A stretch of 64,000 nucleotides of DNA from Chanos chanos (lineage: Eukaryota > Chordata > Actinopteri > Gonorynchiformes > Chanidae), in NCBI RefSeq assembly GCF_902362185.1, contig NC_044497.1, positions 32,380,001 through 32,444,000 of the forward strand. The letters run 5' to 3'. The notes under the pieces were generated by a model. That model made no database searches and was not told the DNA's origin. It worked only from the letters and a program-made list of their open reading frames with translations. Made by a program: the position numbers and the translations under genes. Below, piece after piece: positions 1-13,961 of the stretch; positions within the stretch are counted from its first letter, which is position 1, and each line of letters begins with the position of its first letter.

Positions 1-249
1 AAAAGCAGCTATCGCACCATCAACTGTGGAGGATTTGAGTCTCTGGCAGAGTCCCTCTGTTCCTCCATAGCTCTCCTGGATCTTCTGCAGAGCCTCTGCT
101 CCTCTGAGCTCCATCAGGGCCCTCAGTTCCTCAAGTGTGGCCCCAAAGTCTCCAGAGTGGTTGGCATCTGTCCCTCCACCCGCACCTCGCTTTGGATAAA
201 ACTCCACCGAACTGTTTGCCATCTCACCCATGGTTGCTGTTGTCGACAT
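1..249 (-). CDS. atp2b3: Plasma-membrane Ca2+-ATPase, N-terminal coding exon (ATP2B3-like, partial)
   Basis: The product is a P-type pump that exports Ca2+ across the plasma membrane using ATP. Only the cytosolic N-terminus is in the window; the rest lies left of position 1. The minus-strand reading has the family start MGEMANSS, then the conserved [20 protein letters not shown] segment and GLCQRLKSS. The words MANSS..EF and [13 protein letters not shown] fit ATP2B3 better than ATP2B1, 2 or 4, as far as I remember those proteins. I take the ATG at 231-229 as the start because the family begins MGD/EM; an in-frame ATG six codons upstream (249-247) could also be used. The last six or so residues before the edge (after VDG) do not match the family, so the exon probably ends near position 20 at a weak donor GTGCGA, or it continues with divergence. 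The 5'UTR continues upstream with no break to a good acceptor at 739-740. Confidence 0.85.
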   Translation of the reverse strand, partial: MSTTATMGEMANSSVEFYPKRGAGGGTDANHSGDFGATLEELRALMELRGAEALQKIQESYGGTEGLCQRLKSSTVDGAIAAF

Positions 250-738
250 TTTTCTCTAGTTCTACTGGTTCTCCCAGGTTTGCCGTACAGTTTTCCTTGT
301 CTGTTTGTCTACCTCTTGTCAGTCTCTCCAGAGCGCCCCAAGACCCAGTCAGATGTGCTGGAAGGAGGGGGGGGGGTCAATCTTCGTGACAGCTTTTAAC
401 ACCTTTTTTTACCACCCCACTCCACTCCTGCCCTCTTTGCCACACTCTTTTAACTCTCCATACGAATGAGGGCAGCGAGAGTAGGACAGGAGTGCTACAG
501 TGGTTACGGGAAAAAAGAAATCCAGCCCGCTCTACTCTACCCCCTCCCCTGAGGGTCAACAGAACGAGGGATCAGGGCGCTCCCAATCCATCAGGAATAT
601 GAAAGAAATAGAGAGTGAGACAGAAATAGAGAGAGTATGAATAAAGCAGCCTTGAGAATTTGAGATAGAAGAGTTGCAGGTCTTGTTTTCAAAGGTCAAG
701 GCTAAGACGTTTGGGCGTGATGGCGTCGGCAAGGAAAC
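250..738 (-). other. atp2b3: 5'UTR part of the ATP2B3-like exon
   Basis: On the minus strand a pyrimidine-rich acceptor (CTGTTTCCCTGTAG, AG at 740-739) opens an exon that runs without a convincing donor down to the coding start. This would be about 490 bases of 5'UTR. Short open frames here look like chance. The acceptor is inferred from sequence only; others exist closer to the ATG. Confidence 0.4.
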
Positions 739-1244
739 CTACAGGGAAACAGAAAAGAGTACAATTAATATTTCCAATCAAGAACTCTTAAATAAAAACT
801 TCAGAACTGACACACAGAGCACTTGTACTCTATGGACCATTTAGTACTACACTAATTTTAGCTGAATAATACACTGATCTCTTGTCTCTTAGTTAAATGG
901 CCCATAGGTCTTGCAGTACTTAAATACTGTTAAACACAGGAATGTCAGAAGATCTGTGACTTGCACTTATTTTTGCTTTTCCAACACCCCCCCACCCTGG
1001 TCGAGACCCCTTATCTGTGTACCTCAACAATTTGTTTCACCGGTAAAAAAAAAAAAAAGGATGGATATCATAAATGTATACAGGTGGTCATACACATATT
1101 TTATACAGTTTGCTTCACAGTCTGAGAAAACTGCATTAGCTCATGGTTTCCATGGTAACATACAGATGCTTCTGACTCCCACAAAGATCCTTCAGCCTCT
1201 CTATACTCTGACATGCTTTTTTTCTCTTTCACACAGTCACACAA

Positions 1245-1284
<40 letters not shown>

Positions 1285-4200
1285 TTCTCAAAGCATCTTA
1301 ACCTTTCCCCGCTAATGCTAGTGTCTCACTCTGTAAACTAGGCTTTCTTCGCCATACGCAATATAGCATGTGTAAGGTGTGTGTTTAAAGGTTTCTTTAC
1401 CGCAGGCCAAAAGAGCTTGCCGTGTTCAGAAGTGACACACCAAGAGTCAGCTCTCTCTTACGCTGACTCACTCCCTCGCATACCCTCACATTCATCAGCT
1501 CCCCCTCACCCTCACTGCTGCGACCCATGGTCAGAGGCAAGGTTAGAAGTGTCACACCTCGCCCGCTGTGGATCATCTGGAGTTTGTCCATGTCAGATGA
1601 ATACGGATGACTACAGAGGTCAGACCTGAAACCGCCATGGGGTAAGTATGTGTGTGTATATGTGTATGTGTACGACCGAGTTCACACGCATGTCTGAGGT
1701 GTAGTCACTTAGTGCAATTATGTACAACATTTAAATGTGAATGAACAAATGTTAAAATGAAAGCATATACTATTTGTGCCACTAAAGTAAATCTCTAAAA
1801 ATTGTTGTACAGGAACAAGTGCACTTCTGTTAGGTGATCCTCTGTGAACAATGTGCTCAAAGTAAGCCTGTCCAGTGTTACCTACACTGGGTTATCCTCG
1901 TAGTGCCTAACCCAATCTGCTGGAGTTAAAAGGGAGAGAGAGAGAACAGACATTACATAAATTGTCCAGCTCCTTATGTAACGTGTCTACAACAACAACT
2001 GAACTGTCAGATACTTTCTCTTTCTCTCTCTCTCTCTTTCTCTCTCTCGCTCTCTCTCTCCCATACATATACATGCAAATACACTCATGCACAGGAGAAA
2101 AATGATCTCCCAGGGATCAGTCTCCAAACAATTAAAAAAAAATACTCAAATATAAATTTCTTTCTAGATTTCTCACTTCTTACATTCAATATTTCATAAA
2201 AGTCAAACTCAGTGAATTTGCCCACTGCTTCTTTTCATACACACACACACACACTCACACACACATATATATATGTGTGTGTGTGTGTGTGTGCGTGTAT
2301 GCACATATGAATAGCTGTCATCAGTTCCAGTAAAAACTGAGAAAAGATTCTAGTGTATGATTTGAAGTTTATGAAGGTCCTCACAGTCTTAGAACCACTT
2401 TCACAAGCATCTCATGAACAACAGTGGTGACAGCAACAGTGAATCAGGCACTGTAACAATAAATAAATAAAAATAAATAAATAAACTGAAGGCAATGACT
2501 TTGTTGGCTGGTTCACTAAGAATTGAAATTCAAAAATCAAAAGCTCTGGTGTCAGAAAAAAAAAAAGGGGGGGGGGGGGCTGCCGGGTGATGAGTCAGTC
2601 CACTGTTCACTTCACACTAATTACAGATCCTGAATACTGACAGAGCCTTCTCAGTCCTGGCGCATACGCAGTACTTACTGACACGCTTAAACAACACCGA
2701 CTACAGACTAAACGTACCAAATCGTTTAAAACAGCATCCACACTCTGCTTACATTCTTTAACACCGAATATAGACACAGCTGTTGTGTTATGCTGACTTG
2801 TTATTGCAACACTGAATACTGACAGCTAGAGATTCTGAAATGTTCAAATTGGTAAATTACCATGGTAATTATGAGCTTGTTTGGTGGAAATTATAGGAAC
2901 CTGCTGTTGATTACAGCTTCCTATTTATCCAAAATTTCTCATATGTGTGCACTGTACATGACAAAAACATTTTTTGAAAGTTTGAAGTTGTGGACTATTA
3001 GTTTTGAACAAATCAGTGTTTTCGAGAATAATATTTACTCCTTCAATGGTACATTCAGAGTTTTCTTCCTGTGTATTAAAAGGCATTTTTATATCTAGCA
3101 CAAAGGGAGGTTGCAATAGCTTTTTTTTATCTCCTAGCTCCTAACTTTCTCACTTTTTGCTTCTTAATCAGGATCTAGACTCATCTTATAATAAATCGTC
3201 TTATATTTGGACAACATTAAGCTCAGCAGTTACTCAATTTCAAAAATGAAATTATTTGGCCTTTTCATTCTAAGCATGAGGTGAGGATGTCCAAACAGTT
3301 GAGTTCTCCAGAACACATAGAACATTAAAGCATAAACAGCACATGCAAAGCCACTGAATGCTAATTAGCAGAGACCAGAAGTACACAGAAGGAGCTTAAA
3401 ATAGTCCTGGGGAGAGAAAAAGATTGAAGTTGATTTTTGTCAACATGACACAAACTGAAACTACCCAGACATTAGGTATCTTAAGGAATTAAGATTTGTG
3501 ACACTAATTCACTGTCAGATTGAGTTTCTCTTAGATGTTAAAATTCTCTCTGAGCAAACTGGCTTCTGTTTCCCAAAATGGAGAAAAAAAAAGAAATGAC
3601 ACAGAAGGAGAGAGAATAAGGGAACAAGAGAATAATAAAACAAACAAACAAAAAAAGTCAATTCTTACACAGCTTTGAAGTGCCGGGCCAGACATTTCAC
3701 AAGTTATTTCTATATAATGAATTACTGAATGCTTTATTTAATTGTCAGAAATAAAATTCCTTTGATGTAAGGACCCTGTTTACAGCTGACAGCAGTCTAC
3801 AGATGGGATGAGACAGGCAGGCAGTAATGAAGGTGCTGTCACTGAGAGGCAGAGGAAAAAGGTGATTTTTGTGAATTTGAGCAGAGCAGACAGTCTCCTA
3901 CTCAATTTCAGCTTGGGCAGGATGATAAGGCTCAACATCACAGGCGTTAAAGAGATCAGAGCTATGATGCGTGTTTGGCTATCTATTTATGGATAATAAT
4001 GTGATGTATGTGATATTTTTGGACATCTGTATTATGATATTTTAAGATATTTGTGGTATGATGTAGACATGTGGTGTGATGTACACGTAACAAGATGACA
4101 GCACGAATCACATTTGTTTTCCAGCGAATCCAAATGAATATGACCGATCGGGTCCCTGTAGGTTCATTCAGACCATTAATGGTGCTGAAATTTACTCTGC

Positions 4201-6317
4201 GCAAATTGATATTTAAACAATCAACCCTTATCAGAATACATCAAAATCCCCCCCCCCTCCCCTCCCCACCCCCAAAAAACCCCTGCCTTAATATGTAAAA
4301 CACACATATGATAACAAACCAGTCACACGGAGGCACTCCCTGAGAGCTGGCCAATTAACTAACACAATAGCTTAATCAATTCCTGTACCCTTCCCCCTCA
4401 CCATGTTCTTTTTTCCCTTTCTCTCTCTGCCCAAACCTTTCAGTTTCAATTACTCAACAAAACTGTCACGCCAATGAATGACACTCATCAAACCCTGTCT
4501 TTTTAATGTATGTCAATTTCATATGTATTATTTATCAGTTCACTTGAAAGTTGATTTTTGTCATATGTACAAACAATAACTCATTTGTAGTTTGACAATA
4601 TATAAACAAAGATGGCTAAAATATAAAATTTCATTAGGGACATAAATGACTCTTTTGGTCTTTTATATATTTCTCTAATTTCTCACATCATCTATTCCAA
4701 TAATGCCATACTTTTTCTTTCACTTCTCCTCATCCCTCTCATTTTTCTCTTTCAGTTTCCTCTCACCCTCCTCACTGCAGTGGCCTGTATTTGTTACACT
4801 AGTTCCTGTTTTTTTCTGGGGAACTGTAGACTGCATTGGCGTAAGAGTCTGTAGGGAGTAACATAAGCTCTCAGTCTCCGAGAAGTCAAAATGGGAAGTC
4901 CATCTAGACAGGCAGGCATTTGTATGATGCTGACTTTGTATTAAATGTTTACTTTATACATTAGCTCACATCCAGACAGAGGTAACACTTTAACATAAGG
5001 GGATAATGTAAAGGCAGTGTAATGTTTAAGCATTTTTACTTTGATCCTTACAAGGCTCTTGATTTTCATAAGCTATGTCCTCCAAGGTACCACACCCTGT
5101 TTTAGACTGACACATTCCAGCTGAGCTATACTAATCCAGTGCATGTAGAACTAATGACCCGAGTGGAATTACACTCCACCATCACAGTGGTAAAGTTAAA
5201 TACTTGGGGTGTGATATCAAGATGCGGTAGCATAGTCTGTGTCATTACCACCAAATAATAGCCTGATTTGGCTGCAGCACTTGAACCATTGAATTGCATT
5301 TAGGAGAGGTTTATTTAAGTTAACTGTTACCCTCCCCACAATAAAGAACCCTCCTCCCAGTTCAGCAGAACCAGACAATGTTGAGGGTTCTGTTCATTTG
5401 GAATGCCACAGTCTTTTAGCAGAGAATCCAATATGTCCATCTCTATTCACATGGATCAATGGACAAAAGGTTCTACCACAGCTCCACAGGATTCTGTCTG
5501 GAATTTTGTCTGGGACCCCTTCACTAAACTTCACAAATCCCTCACCAACACACCATCAACTGATGACTGCTCAGTACACATCACCTGTGAGAATGATTTT
5601 GTGAGATCTGCATCAAGAAAAGGGTTTCTAGACGCTACTTTGAACGATGCACTGACGTGAGCTGACATGACCGATCTTAGTTAACATGGTTAAAGGACAG
5701 GTTCACCAGTTTCTTTTCTTTTTTTCCACACTTGGGTCCTCACCTTAAACAACTCTTGTCTTTTGGGATTTGACACACTCCACTAGCTTTGATAGCTGAG
5801 TCTCAAGGTGCTAACATTAGCATCTTTATAACTAGAAACAAAGAGAGTAATGAGGCCAGATTTTGAACCAGTCAAACTGTGGCCTTATATATTTCCCTCA
5901 TTTCCAGCTAAATATGCTAACTGTTAGAATCTTGAAGCCTAGTTAACACAAGAGGTAGAATTCATTAAATCCTTGTTGACAGATCTGCTTTAAGGTAAGA
6001 GCATGGTGGCAAAAAAGGGGAAACTTTTCATCCTCTCTGGCAAACATCCATGAAAGAGCTGCAACATTTTTGGATATGTAATGATTGGGTCACCTCTAAC
6101 TACGTCCGTATCTGCAACTTAAAAAATGGGACAACATGATGGACCCAGAACTAGGACATCTACAATGTCTGTTATATTTCAAATAATTTCAGAATTAAAT
6201 ACCATGAAACAAACTGATCTTTGCAGCCCAAACATATCAAGGAAATAGATAGTATACATTAAATCCTTTTATATGTACAAAAATTAATTTCCATCCCTGA
6301 TTCAATATTTCATTAAA

Positions 6318-6362
<45 letters not shown>

Positions 6363-6375
6363 AGATTGCTGAGAA

Positions 6376-6406
<31 letters not shown>

Positions 6407-7858
6407 CATAATGCTGTTGACTAAATGAAAGTTCTGCATATTTTAGTGCACCAAATGTACTCTACAATGCTAATCAAAGCTAGATTATAAAAGTTTATAA
6501 GGTATTCAGTTATTGTTGAAAACCATTACCCTTTTAATATTAGTCTGTCCAACTATACCCTCGTCTGGCAATGTCAATCCCTCTAAACAATGCAAACCAA
6601 TAGCAAGACAGTTCCTATTTTGACGATTACACATAAATGACCAATCACAGATGAGCATAGTCTTACGGACTCGATATATGGTCATCAGGTTGGTTCAAAC
6701 GTGCCCACTACACCTTCTTAACACCCCCCCCCCCCCCCTACCCTATTAGTCCCACACCCAGTACATAGACTACGCATATCATGCAGTAATGGTAAGAGGA
6801 GTCCTCGCAGTATACCTAATAAATTACACCAGATTGTTCTTCTCGCGCATTTCGAAGAAATATCTTATATGCGGCCCTCTGTTTGTCGTCAGCGACAGCT
6901 GATGCACGTCAGGTGTGTCCTACCGCATCGCAGTGGCGAGCGACGTTTACTAAAATAAAATGACCTTTACTGGTCACCTTCAGAGGGAGCGAGAGATTGC
7001 TCCTTAGTCTAAACAATTCACAACTACCAGAATCAGCGCTTAAACCAGCGTATCAGACATTAGGCTCCTCCAATCGTGAAAGGTAAAGAGCCGTTAATTG
7101 AATTAATAATGGTGCGGTGCATGTGAGAGGATCGCGCGATGGAACGGAGTGGTGGGCTTTGGAGTGTGCGCCACTCTCATCCGGCACAGGCGCAATGCCC
7201 CCTCTGCAAGGTTACCGGTGTGAGTACCAGTGAGAACGTTCGGCACACAGCTCTTCCCCTGTTGCCTGCTCTGCCCTCATATCACTCCCTGGTAATCCGC
7301 ATAAAGGACGACACATACACAGAGACACGGATAAACCTAGGTAGTGAAAGAAGGGTGTTATTTCGCGGTAGCCCGACGTAACGTTACATTTTTGGATAAT
7401 GATCAACAGCGTATATGTGATTACGAAGGGAGACAACAATTTTCCTCGAGAAAAGTACATTTAACTCCAACGAACGATAATACCGCTCGTCAACTACCAT
7501 AAAAACAAAATATTCAGTCGGCGAGCACGAATATTAAATGAGAAACTGATAGTGGGTCGTGTTTCTCCATAATAACATATGTCTGACAGTAGATCAACTC
7601 TTGCAATTTGTGTGTTAAGCTTCAATGCAGCAGTTTTATGTGCTTGGCAGCTTTCATTAATCCCAGGAAAAGATCTCAAATTTAGTAGACGGAATTTATA
7701 ATCATATAACATAAACGCCACATTTCAGGAAACGTTACATTTTATTAAAACCAAACGAGTGGGTCACTGGAAAGCATAATGTCTTGATCATAAATGTTCT
7801 CCTAGAAAAAGAATAAGAACATTCCATTCTGGTGTAAATATCAAATACACCAACTCAC
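739..7858. other. Presumed ATP2B3 5' intron: no gene seen, microsatellites
   Basis: I see no conserved coding segment on either strand. It holds simple repeats: TC runs near 1246-1281 and 2020-2063, a CA/TA/TG composite near 2240-2293, TC plus CA near 6318-6408, a G run near 2568-2579 and a C run near 6724-6737. Short frames inside the TC and CA tracts are artefacts. From about 6830 rightwards CpG frequency rises. Confidence 0.5.
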
Positions 7859-8088
7859 CAGGCCATGCTCCAAGGACATCAACGAGGTTTGCAACGGAAA
7901 AGGAAAATCCGGGATTCTTGTTCAAGATAATAAAAGTAAAATCATCGACAGGGACCAAAATCACCCTCAAGCCGTTGCCCTTAGGTCCTTTATCACCAAG
8001 GTGCTCAGCAATGCTCAGCAATGTTTTTAATGTTGATGGAAATTTTGATCCTAAAATAGTGCAGTTGTTGCCTGGTTAGACTGAGCTT
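7859..8088 (-). other. Unassigned exon-like open segment
   Basis: On the minus strand a strong acceptor (TTTTTTCCTCTGCAG, AG at 8090-8089) is followed by about 230 bases ending at a strong donor (CCTG|GTGAGT, last exon base 7859). From about 8072 one frame is open through to the donor and beyond (about 71 codons to the donor). It reads like a real protein, with words such as ILGSKFPS, LSIAEHLGDKG, LRVILVPVDDF and NKNPGFSFSVANLVDVL. I do not recognise a family. It could be a 5'UTR exon of the ATP2B3-like gene that happens to be open, an exon of an unknown gene, or a remnant of a domesticated or decayed gene. No partner exon with matching phase was found nearby. Confidence 0.3.
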
Positions 8089-8199
8089 CTGCAGAGGAAA
8101 AAATAAGAGATGGAGACATCGTATTAAGATGACTGTCCAAATAAATGGGCATTAGTAGAAAAAAGCAAGGGTTTTGTTCGTTGATAGAAACAGCTGTTG

Positions 8200-8480
8200 C
8201 GCTTATTCTCGCTATTGTAAATCAAAGAGGTGACAGAGCGTGGCGATGCGATATTTTGGATTTATATGCGATGTGATGAGAGCCCCCTCGCTGAGCAGCG
8301 CGCTGAGGACCTTGGGACGCAGCATCCGCGCGGGCTGCTATGCGCGGATGGAGAGCACGAAAGGGAGGGGGGGGGGGGGCACACTCCTTCTCTCTCTCCA
8401 CCCCTACCTCAGCTCTATGCTTTAAAGCCCTCCCACTCTGTCCTCTGACAGTGCGATCACGTCAGCGGGCCCAACATGCC
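8200..8480 (-). promoter_or_regulatory. CpG-rich probable promoter (ATP2B3 or the unassigned exon)
   Basis: This stretch is rich in CpG compared with its surroundings. Read on the minus strand it has a TATA-like CATATAAATCC near 8258-8268. About 190 bases upstream lies a CGTCA half CRE near 8459-8463 (plus strand gatcACGTCAgc). Exon-like sequence follows downstream on the same strand. I infer a minus-strand promoter for the ATP2B3-like gene; no transcript evidence is available here. Confidence 0.35.
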
Positions 8481-11400
8481 ACACACACACACACACACAC
8501 ACACACTCTCTTTCCTTTCATACCCCGAGTTACAGGAAAGAACCTGTAGTGTTGTTCTTACTTTCCTGACAGACACTATTCAACATCGCAGGGAAACTAA
8601 GGAATATTGCAGTTGGCAGATGCTATTCAATATTTCATATCTGCACTGTTTTCCCTTAAATGTATTTTAAGATACATGAGTGGTTTTGAACAGAGATGTA
8701 ACCAAAGGCAACAACAGATACAGTTGGAAGATTTTCTTTTGTCCTGATGGAGAATAAGTTCATTTATGTCTGTATCAAAACATTATTCACAAGTTTATCA
8801 GAGCGGTCCAGTTTACTATGACTTCTGCTGATTTAGACCAATAGGACACACTTTGCCCTCTAACACGCTGGCAAGCATCTCTCACTCTCACTGAGTTTTT
8901 TGATTCATAAATTCAGACACCCACTCAGGTATAATCTTCCCACAGTGTCTGAGCGTTCGAGGCTCAAATCTAATAGCTCTAATGCAGGAGACCTTTCAGG
9001 CTATGGAGAGAAAGCTTTTATCTGCTCAAGAGTACTCAGGAGTGCAGCCACTGTAGACCTCATATGCAAACACACACACTTACACTTACCCCTCTGTGTG
9101 AAAGCTAACCCACACTCACACAACCACACTTACTCATAGACAAAATACTGTGACTAAGATTTTTTTAAAATATATGTAACAATCGCCATTAAACATTTGC
9201 AACTCTCAGTGCATAATAGCCTTTGAATAAATGATGAATTCATATACATCAAACATCAAAAATTCTGCATCGCTTGGAGTTATGTCTCATGACTTTGCAT
9301 GTCAGAGAATTTTCACGGTCTTTTCACGCCGAAACAGAGGGAAAACAAACATGTATCCTCACACCTGAACATGCTTCTTTCTCCTCTCCTTTCTCACACA
9401 CATGCTAAAATATTTCTAAGCCAGCTCTGGTAAAGTGGAGAAAAATTTCAGAGGAGGAGTATATATAATTTAGAGTTGAAGGTTTAAGAGATGTCTTCTC
9501 CTCCCCTCCCCGTTTGTCTCTCTGGGGAACTCTATGCATTAGCCCTGCAGGTAGTGGAGGCTCCGTAAGCCCAGAGCTGGAGCCTCAGCAGGCTGGCTCT
9601 GTTTTACTGTCACTCACAAGAACTCTCAGATTATAGAGCTACAATTAACATTTATGTCCACTAGTGTACAATTATTCATAAATGTATTTACTGACATCTA
9701 CTCATGTTCATAAAACACTTCACAACCTAATTAGTAGAATTACATTTTTGAAGAGGTATAGGTTTTCACAAAAGATAGATGATTGGGTGGAGAATCACGT
9801 ATCAGCCTTCCAGGAGCAAGAGGTGTGTGGGACTTCCTTTCGGAGACACCACTGACCAAGGCTTTTAATGTGGCCCAGGTGGGATCCGTTGATTAATTTA
9901 AGAATGAATTTGTTACCTCATCAGTTCCAGCCCTTAAAAGAAGAATCATCTTACCACAAAGGGGAGCTGGATATTGGCAGGATGCCATAAGGTTTCTTTA
10001 TTTAGACGGAACTAAATGTAGCCATTTTTGAGAGGGCTTTAGTTGTCTGTATGGTCAGATTAAGCCTGTTTGTTTGTCTTAGCCTACGTTTTTGCCATGT
10101 CTTGGCCCTATCACACTTGGGGAAGGGGAGGGGATCCTTACCAATATGTCCTCTAACTCTGGCACTATTAATCCTTCACTCCTTCATTTGTATCAGCCAT
10201 ACTTACATCTTCATATCACTGTTAGTCTAGTATGCTTTGTATCCCTATTCCCATTATGTTTCTACTGCTCTTCACCCTTTTTGACATTACCTTCTTTTTA
10301 AAACAGAAATCTCCTCAGATTATTATACTTCTTTTTCTTCTACGCCCCACGGAGGCATTAACCAAAGCTTACTTGTTTAAAAGTTTATCAGTTTGAATTT
10401 GGTCCCAACATTGGCAGGGATTCAGACAAGTGTGAAAGCACTGCAGTACTGGTCAAAGCCATTTTCTAAGACATCTCAGATATTCCAGGGTTTGACTCAT
10501 TCTTCAGTGTGCAGGAAGGGCAGTCACATGGAGCACTGAGAAAAAGCAGAGTTCAAGGTGATAAGAGTCCCGAGGAAAGTGAACAATTTAAGGTTTGATG
10601 CAAAATGAATGGGTTGGCTCAGGGGCACCTATAGAGTGGTTTATGGGTTGACTGGCTTTTCTTTGAGGCTAAGTGCCTGTGAAACCTCAAAACTGGTTTG
10701 CTTCGTGTTTCAAATGGGTTGTTTACCTATGTTGTATATCCTGTGCATCCGTGTATTGAAGAATGCGGTACAAAAAAAAAGCACTAATAGGATATGCAGT
10801 ACATGTAGCGAGGATGGAAGAAACTGGAAAGCGTCCTTAAAATAGCAGTTTAGGGTGATAAGGTAAGAACTCCTATCTCCCTCTGGATGGAGGGCAGAGA
10901 TGGAACATCTGCAAGATGCAACAATGTAAGATATGACGGTGGTAGAGCACGCACACCACAGGGGGCTGGAGAGCGAAAAAAAGATTTGAAGTTCGCACTG
11001 GGTGATAGGGAGCTTGTGCAAATTGTGATATGGGCATGTGAAAAGAGAGACAAAACCCTCTAAGGTTTCGTGCAGTTTGCAGTGACACTGGGAAAGGAAA
11101 AATGACATTAACTGGAGGGAGGATGAGGGGAACGCAGAGGGAATGCGGGACAAGGTAAGGTTATAGGCTCAATCAATCCCAGCCTCCTTTTTCCCAGCAC
11201 TCTATCCCATAGTGAGAGCCGTGCTGATGTTTTATTGATGGGAGAGAATCCGGCTGCACATGTACTCTCTCCATAATTCATATCGCCCAGCATTAGGGCC
11301 GGCTTGCAGAGAGAGAGAGAGATGGGTGCATGTATGTTCAGAGAAGTAAAGCTGAACTTCCCTAGTAATGAGTGTAGATTTTCAGTTCATTTAAACTTCC

Positions 11401-12088
11401 ATAAAACAGCAGAATGGTGGGTCTGTCTCCTCTGCTTTAATTCTAAGATGTAGCTTTCTCTCTCTTTCCCTATAGGAGCTAAGGAATTGGAGCTTACATA
11501 AAAGCAAGATGGGAGGAGGAATTTGATAAGAGGCTTTCAGGACAAATACTGAAAAGAAAAATATGCAAAATGCAGTGAACTCCAAAATTGTTACAGGCAT
11601 TATAAAACATAATTATATGTACTACTTTAATAGCACAAATTTATTTATTTATTCCACAGCTACAAAAAGCTTTTCAAAAACGGCATCAGTTGTCTTGGGT
11701 GCCCACTCTATGCATACTGTATGCGCGTTGTGTATTCTGAAATAACTTGTCTGAGAGCTCTTTTGGAATTCTTCCTGTTAAACTGAGAGAATGCCATGAG
11801 TACTGAAATTCCAGTAAACACAGCGCCCCGCAGAAGGATGAGTAATCCAAGCTGCACACCACGGCAGCTTGGACTTGATTCACTATACACCATATCACTG
11901 AACAATCAGAGGAAATTAATCCACATCATTGTTCTCTTTGGTGTGAAATTACAAACATACATTTGATATCAGGAAATGGCTCAACATGTAGAGTGGTTCA
12001 CAAATGGTGAAAAATCCATGTTATGTATTATTAGGGGTATGAGATACGATGTAAATTCAGGTCTGCAAAAACGAACAGATTCATGTAC
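8481..12088. other. Intergenic stretch between the ATP2B3 promoter region and CCNQ: nothing recognised
   Basis: Apart from a CA run at about 8477-8507 and other short simple repeats, I see nothing here that I can name. A 147-codon minus-strand frame at 10710-11153 has no family resemblance and low-complexity content, and I do not call it. A conserved non-coding element could be present, but that needs alignment to other fish. Confidence 0.4.
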
Positions 12089-13062
12089 TTTATTTTTGAT
12101 TGTTTAACGTCACTCAGAACTTGCTGATTTTGTCCAGTAAAAACAGTTACAGTCGGGGTGGTGGGTATGAAAAAAACATACAGCTACAAAAAAACTTTCT
12201 GGCATATACAGGGGTCTGGTATCTCCATAGAAAAAGCCACATCACTAATATAAACATACCCTTATAAAAATAAAAATTATTCATATGACAAGAAAAAGTA
12301 TCAACTTCAGAGTTCATAAACATTCTGTTTTACTACTGACTCAGTACAGTTCAGGGTAAAAAAAAAAAAGTGTGTGTGTGGGGGGGGGGGTATTAAATCA
12401 TTTGTTGAAACTTTAACTTTATCTGATGTACAGTATTATGCATTACTGTGTCACAGCCTTATGGAATCCTAGGGGCCAGTAGGGAGGAGTTCTAATGGGA
12501 GAGATGGAGAGTAATTACATGAAAGAATATCAAAGTCCTGTCCCAGATTTGGCTGTCTTACCTCAAGTCACAATCCAACTCTGGGGACAGGTTGATTCTT
12601 TTACATCTCTTCCTCTCTCCTCTGTACATCCTCCCCCTCTAACCCTCCTTCTCTTTTCCCCCTCTTGGCAAAAATGGAAGAAAATGGAGAGAAGAAAGTG
12701 GAGCATGGGTTTGGGAATTGACTGATGTGGTACAGCTAACGACTGTTCTTTTCTTTTCTTTTCTCTCTTTTTTTAAATCCGGTCGTGACACCCACACATT
12801 ACGCTTGTGCCCAAACCCCCCGTGGTTTTCACAGAGCATCTTCCTTCAAAAGAACAAAGTGAGTGTCCAACACTCAAGTCTTCATCACAGTATTTAACCA
12901 TGTGTAATTCTACTGTCAAACCTCAGTCCACACCGTAAACGCTCACACTGAGAATGATCAAATATGTCTCTGGTCAGCTGTGAGATTTGTGTGAATAAGG
13001 CCATGAGACATCAGCACTGCTTCCTCTTTGAGCTGATCTTCTCCTTGGTGATGTCTCCCTTC
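12089..13062 (-). other. ccnq: Probable 3'UTR of CCNQ with AATAAA signal
   Basis: The CCNQ stop is at 13065-13063. The first clear minus-strand AATAAA downstream of it is at 12094-12089. This gives a 3'UTR of about 1 kb containing A- and G-runs near 12360-12390. The transcript end is inferred from the motif alone. Confidence 0.4.
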
Positions 13063-13930
13063 TCAGGTGCACTTAGCTTCCATGTCATAGAGCTGCAGCA
13101 GTTCAGATATGATGGTCTCAATGTCAGCTTTAGTAATGTCCTCACACAAGACCTGCACAGAAACAAGCAAAAAACAACCAGTCCAAAAGGGGAAATAATA
13201 TAACAAACACATTTCAAAACGATGATTTATGAGAAGAGTCAATATAGTTACTATTTCAAAACACTATTTACCCCAAAGCATATCACCTCTAGTAGGTTAG
13301 TGTGAATGATTTAATTCTCAAAGCCAGATGCATTTCAGTTGATGTCACGCAACACTAGTTCTGCAAGAACTTTGCGGACTTAGCACTGACACAAGGGTTT
13401 TTCTCTGTGACATACTCACCTGCCACCACTCCATTTCTCCTTTAGGGATCTGCACACCGTAGCTGTGCATAGCTAGGTAGAGGGTGGAGACAGCAAGGTG
13501 CTGGGGTGGGTGACGTACGCACACAGCGCCATGGTAACTGTCTTTGAGTAGGGCCCAGGCCGTTTCAGCGATAGGCGTGCGGGACCAGGCATGCCGATTC
13601 AGCAGACTCCTCACAGAGAGCAGGTAATGAAGGAGATACTGAGACCACAAGAGGGAAAACAAATTTGAATAATAAAATTAGACCTGACAGCTTTCAGACA
13701 TGCCAGTGCCGCAGAGTGTAAATGACATTACAACACCAGGTTGTAATAAAAGTGGGAGTGTGGCACCTTTTAAGAGCTTTAACTTTATTTACAGATGTGG
13801 CTGGTGCTAACATGTATCTTAATTCCAAATTCTTTGGCAAATGAGGGCCCTAGTAACACCACATCATTGACGTTGTGAGGTTTGTACACCCATAATTTTA
13901 ACCATTATTATATCTTGAGGTGAACAGGTG

Positions 13931-13961
<31 letters not shown>

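Noticed and set aside
10710-11153. 147-codon minus-strand frame between ATP2B3 and CCNQ
   Set aside because: No recognisable motif, with Ser/Leu/Cys-rich composition typical of chance frames, and no supporting splice or promoter pattern.
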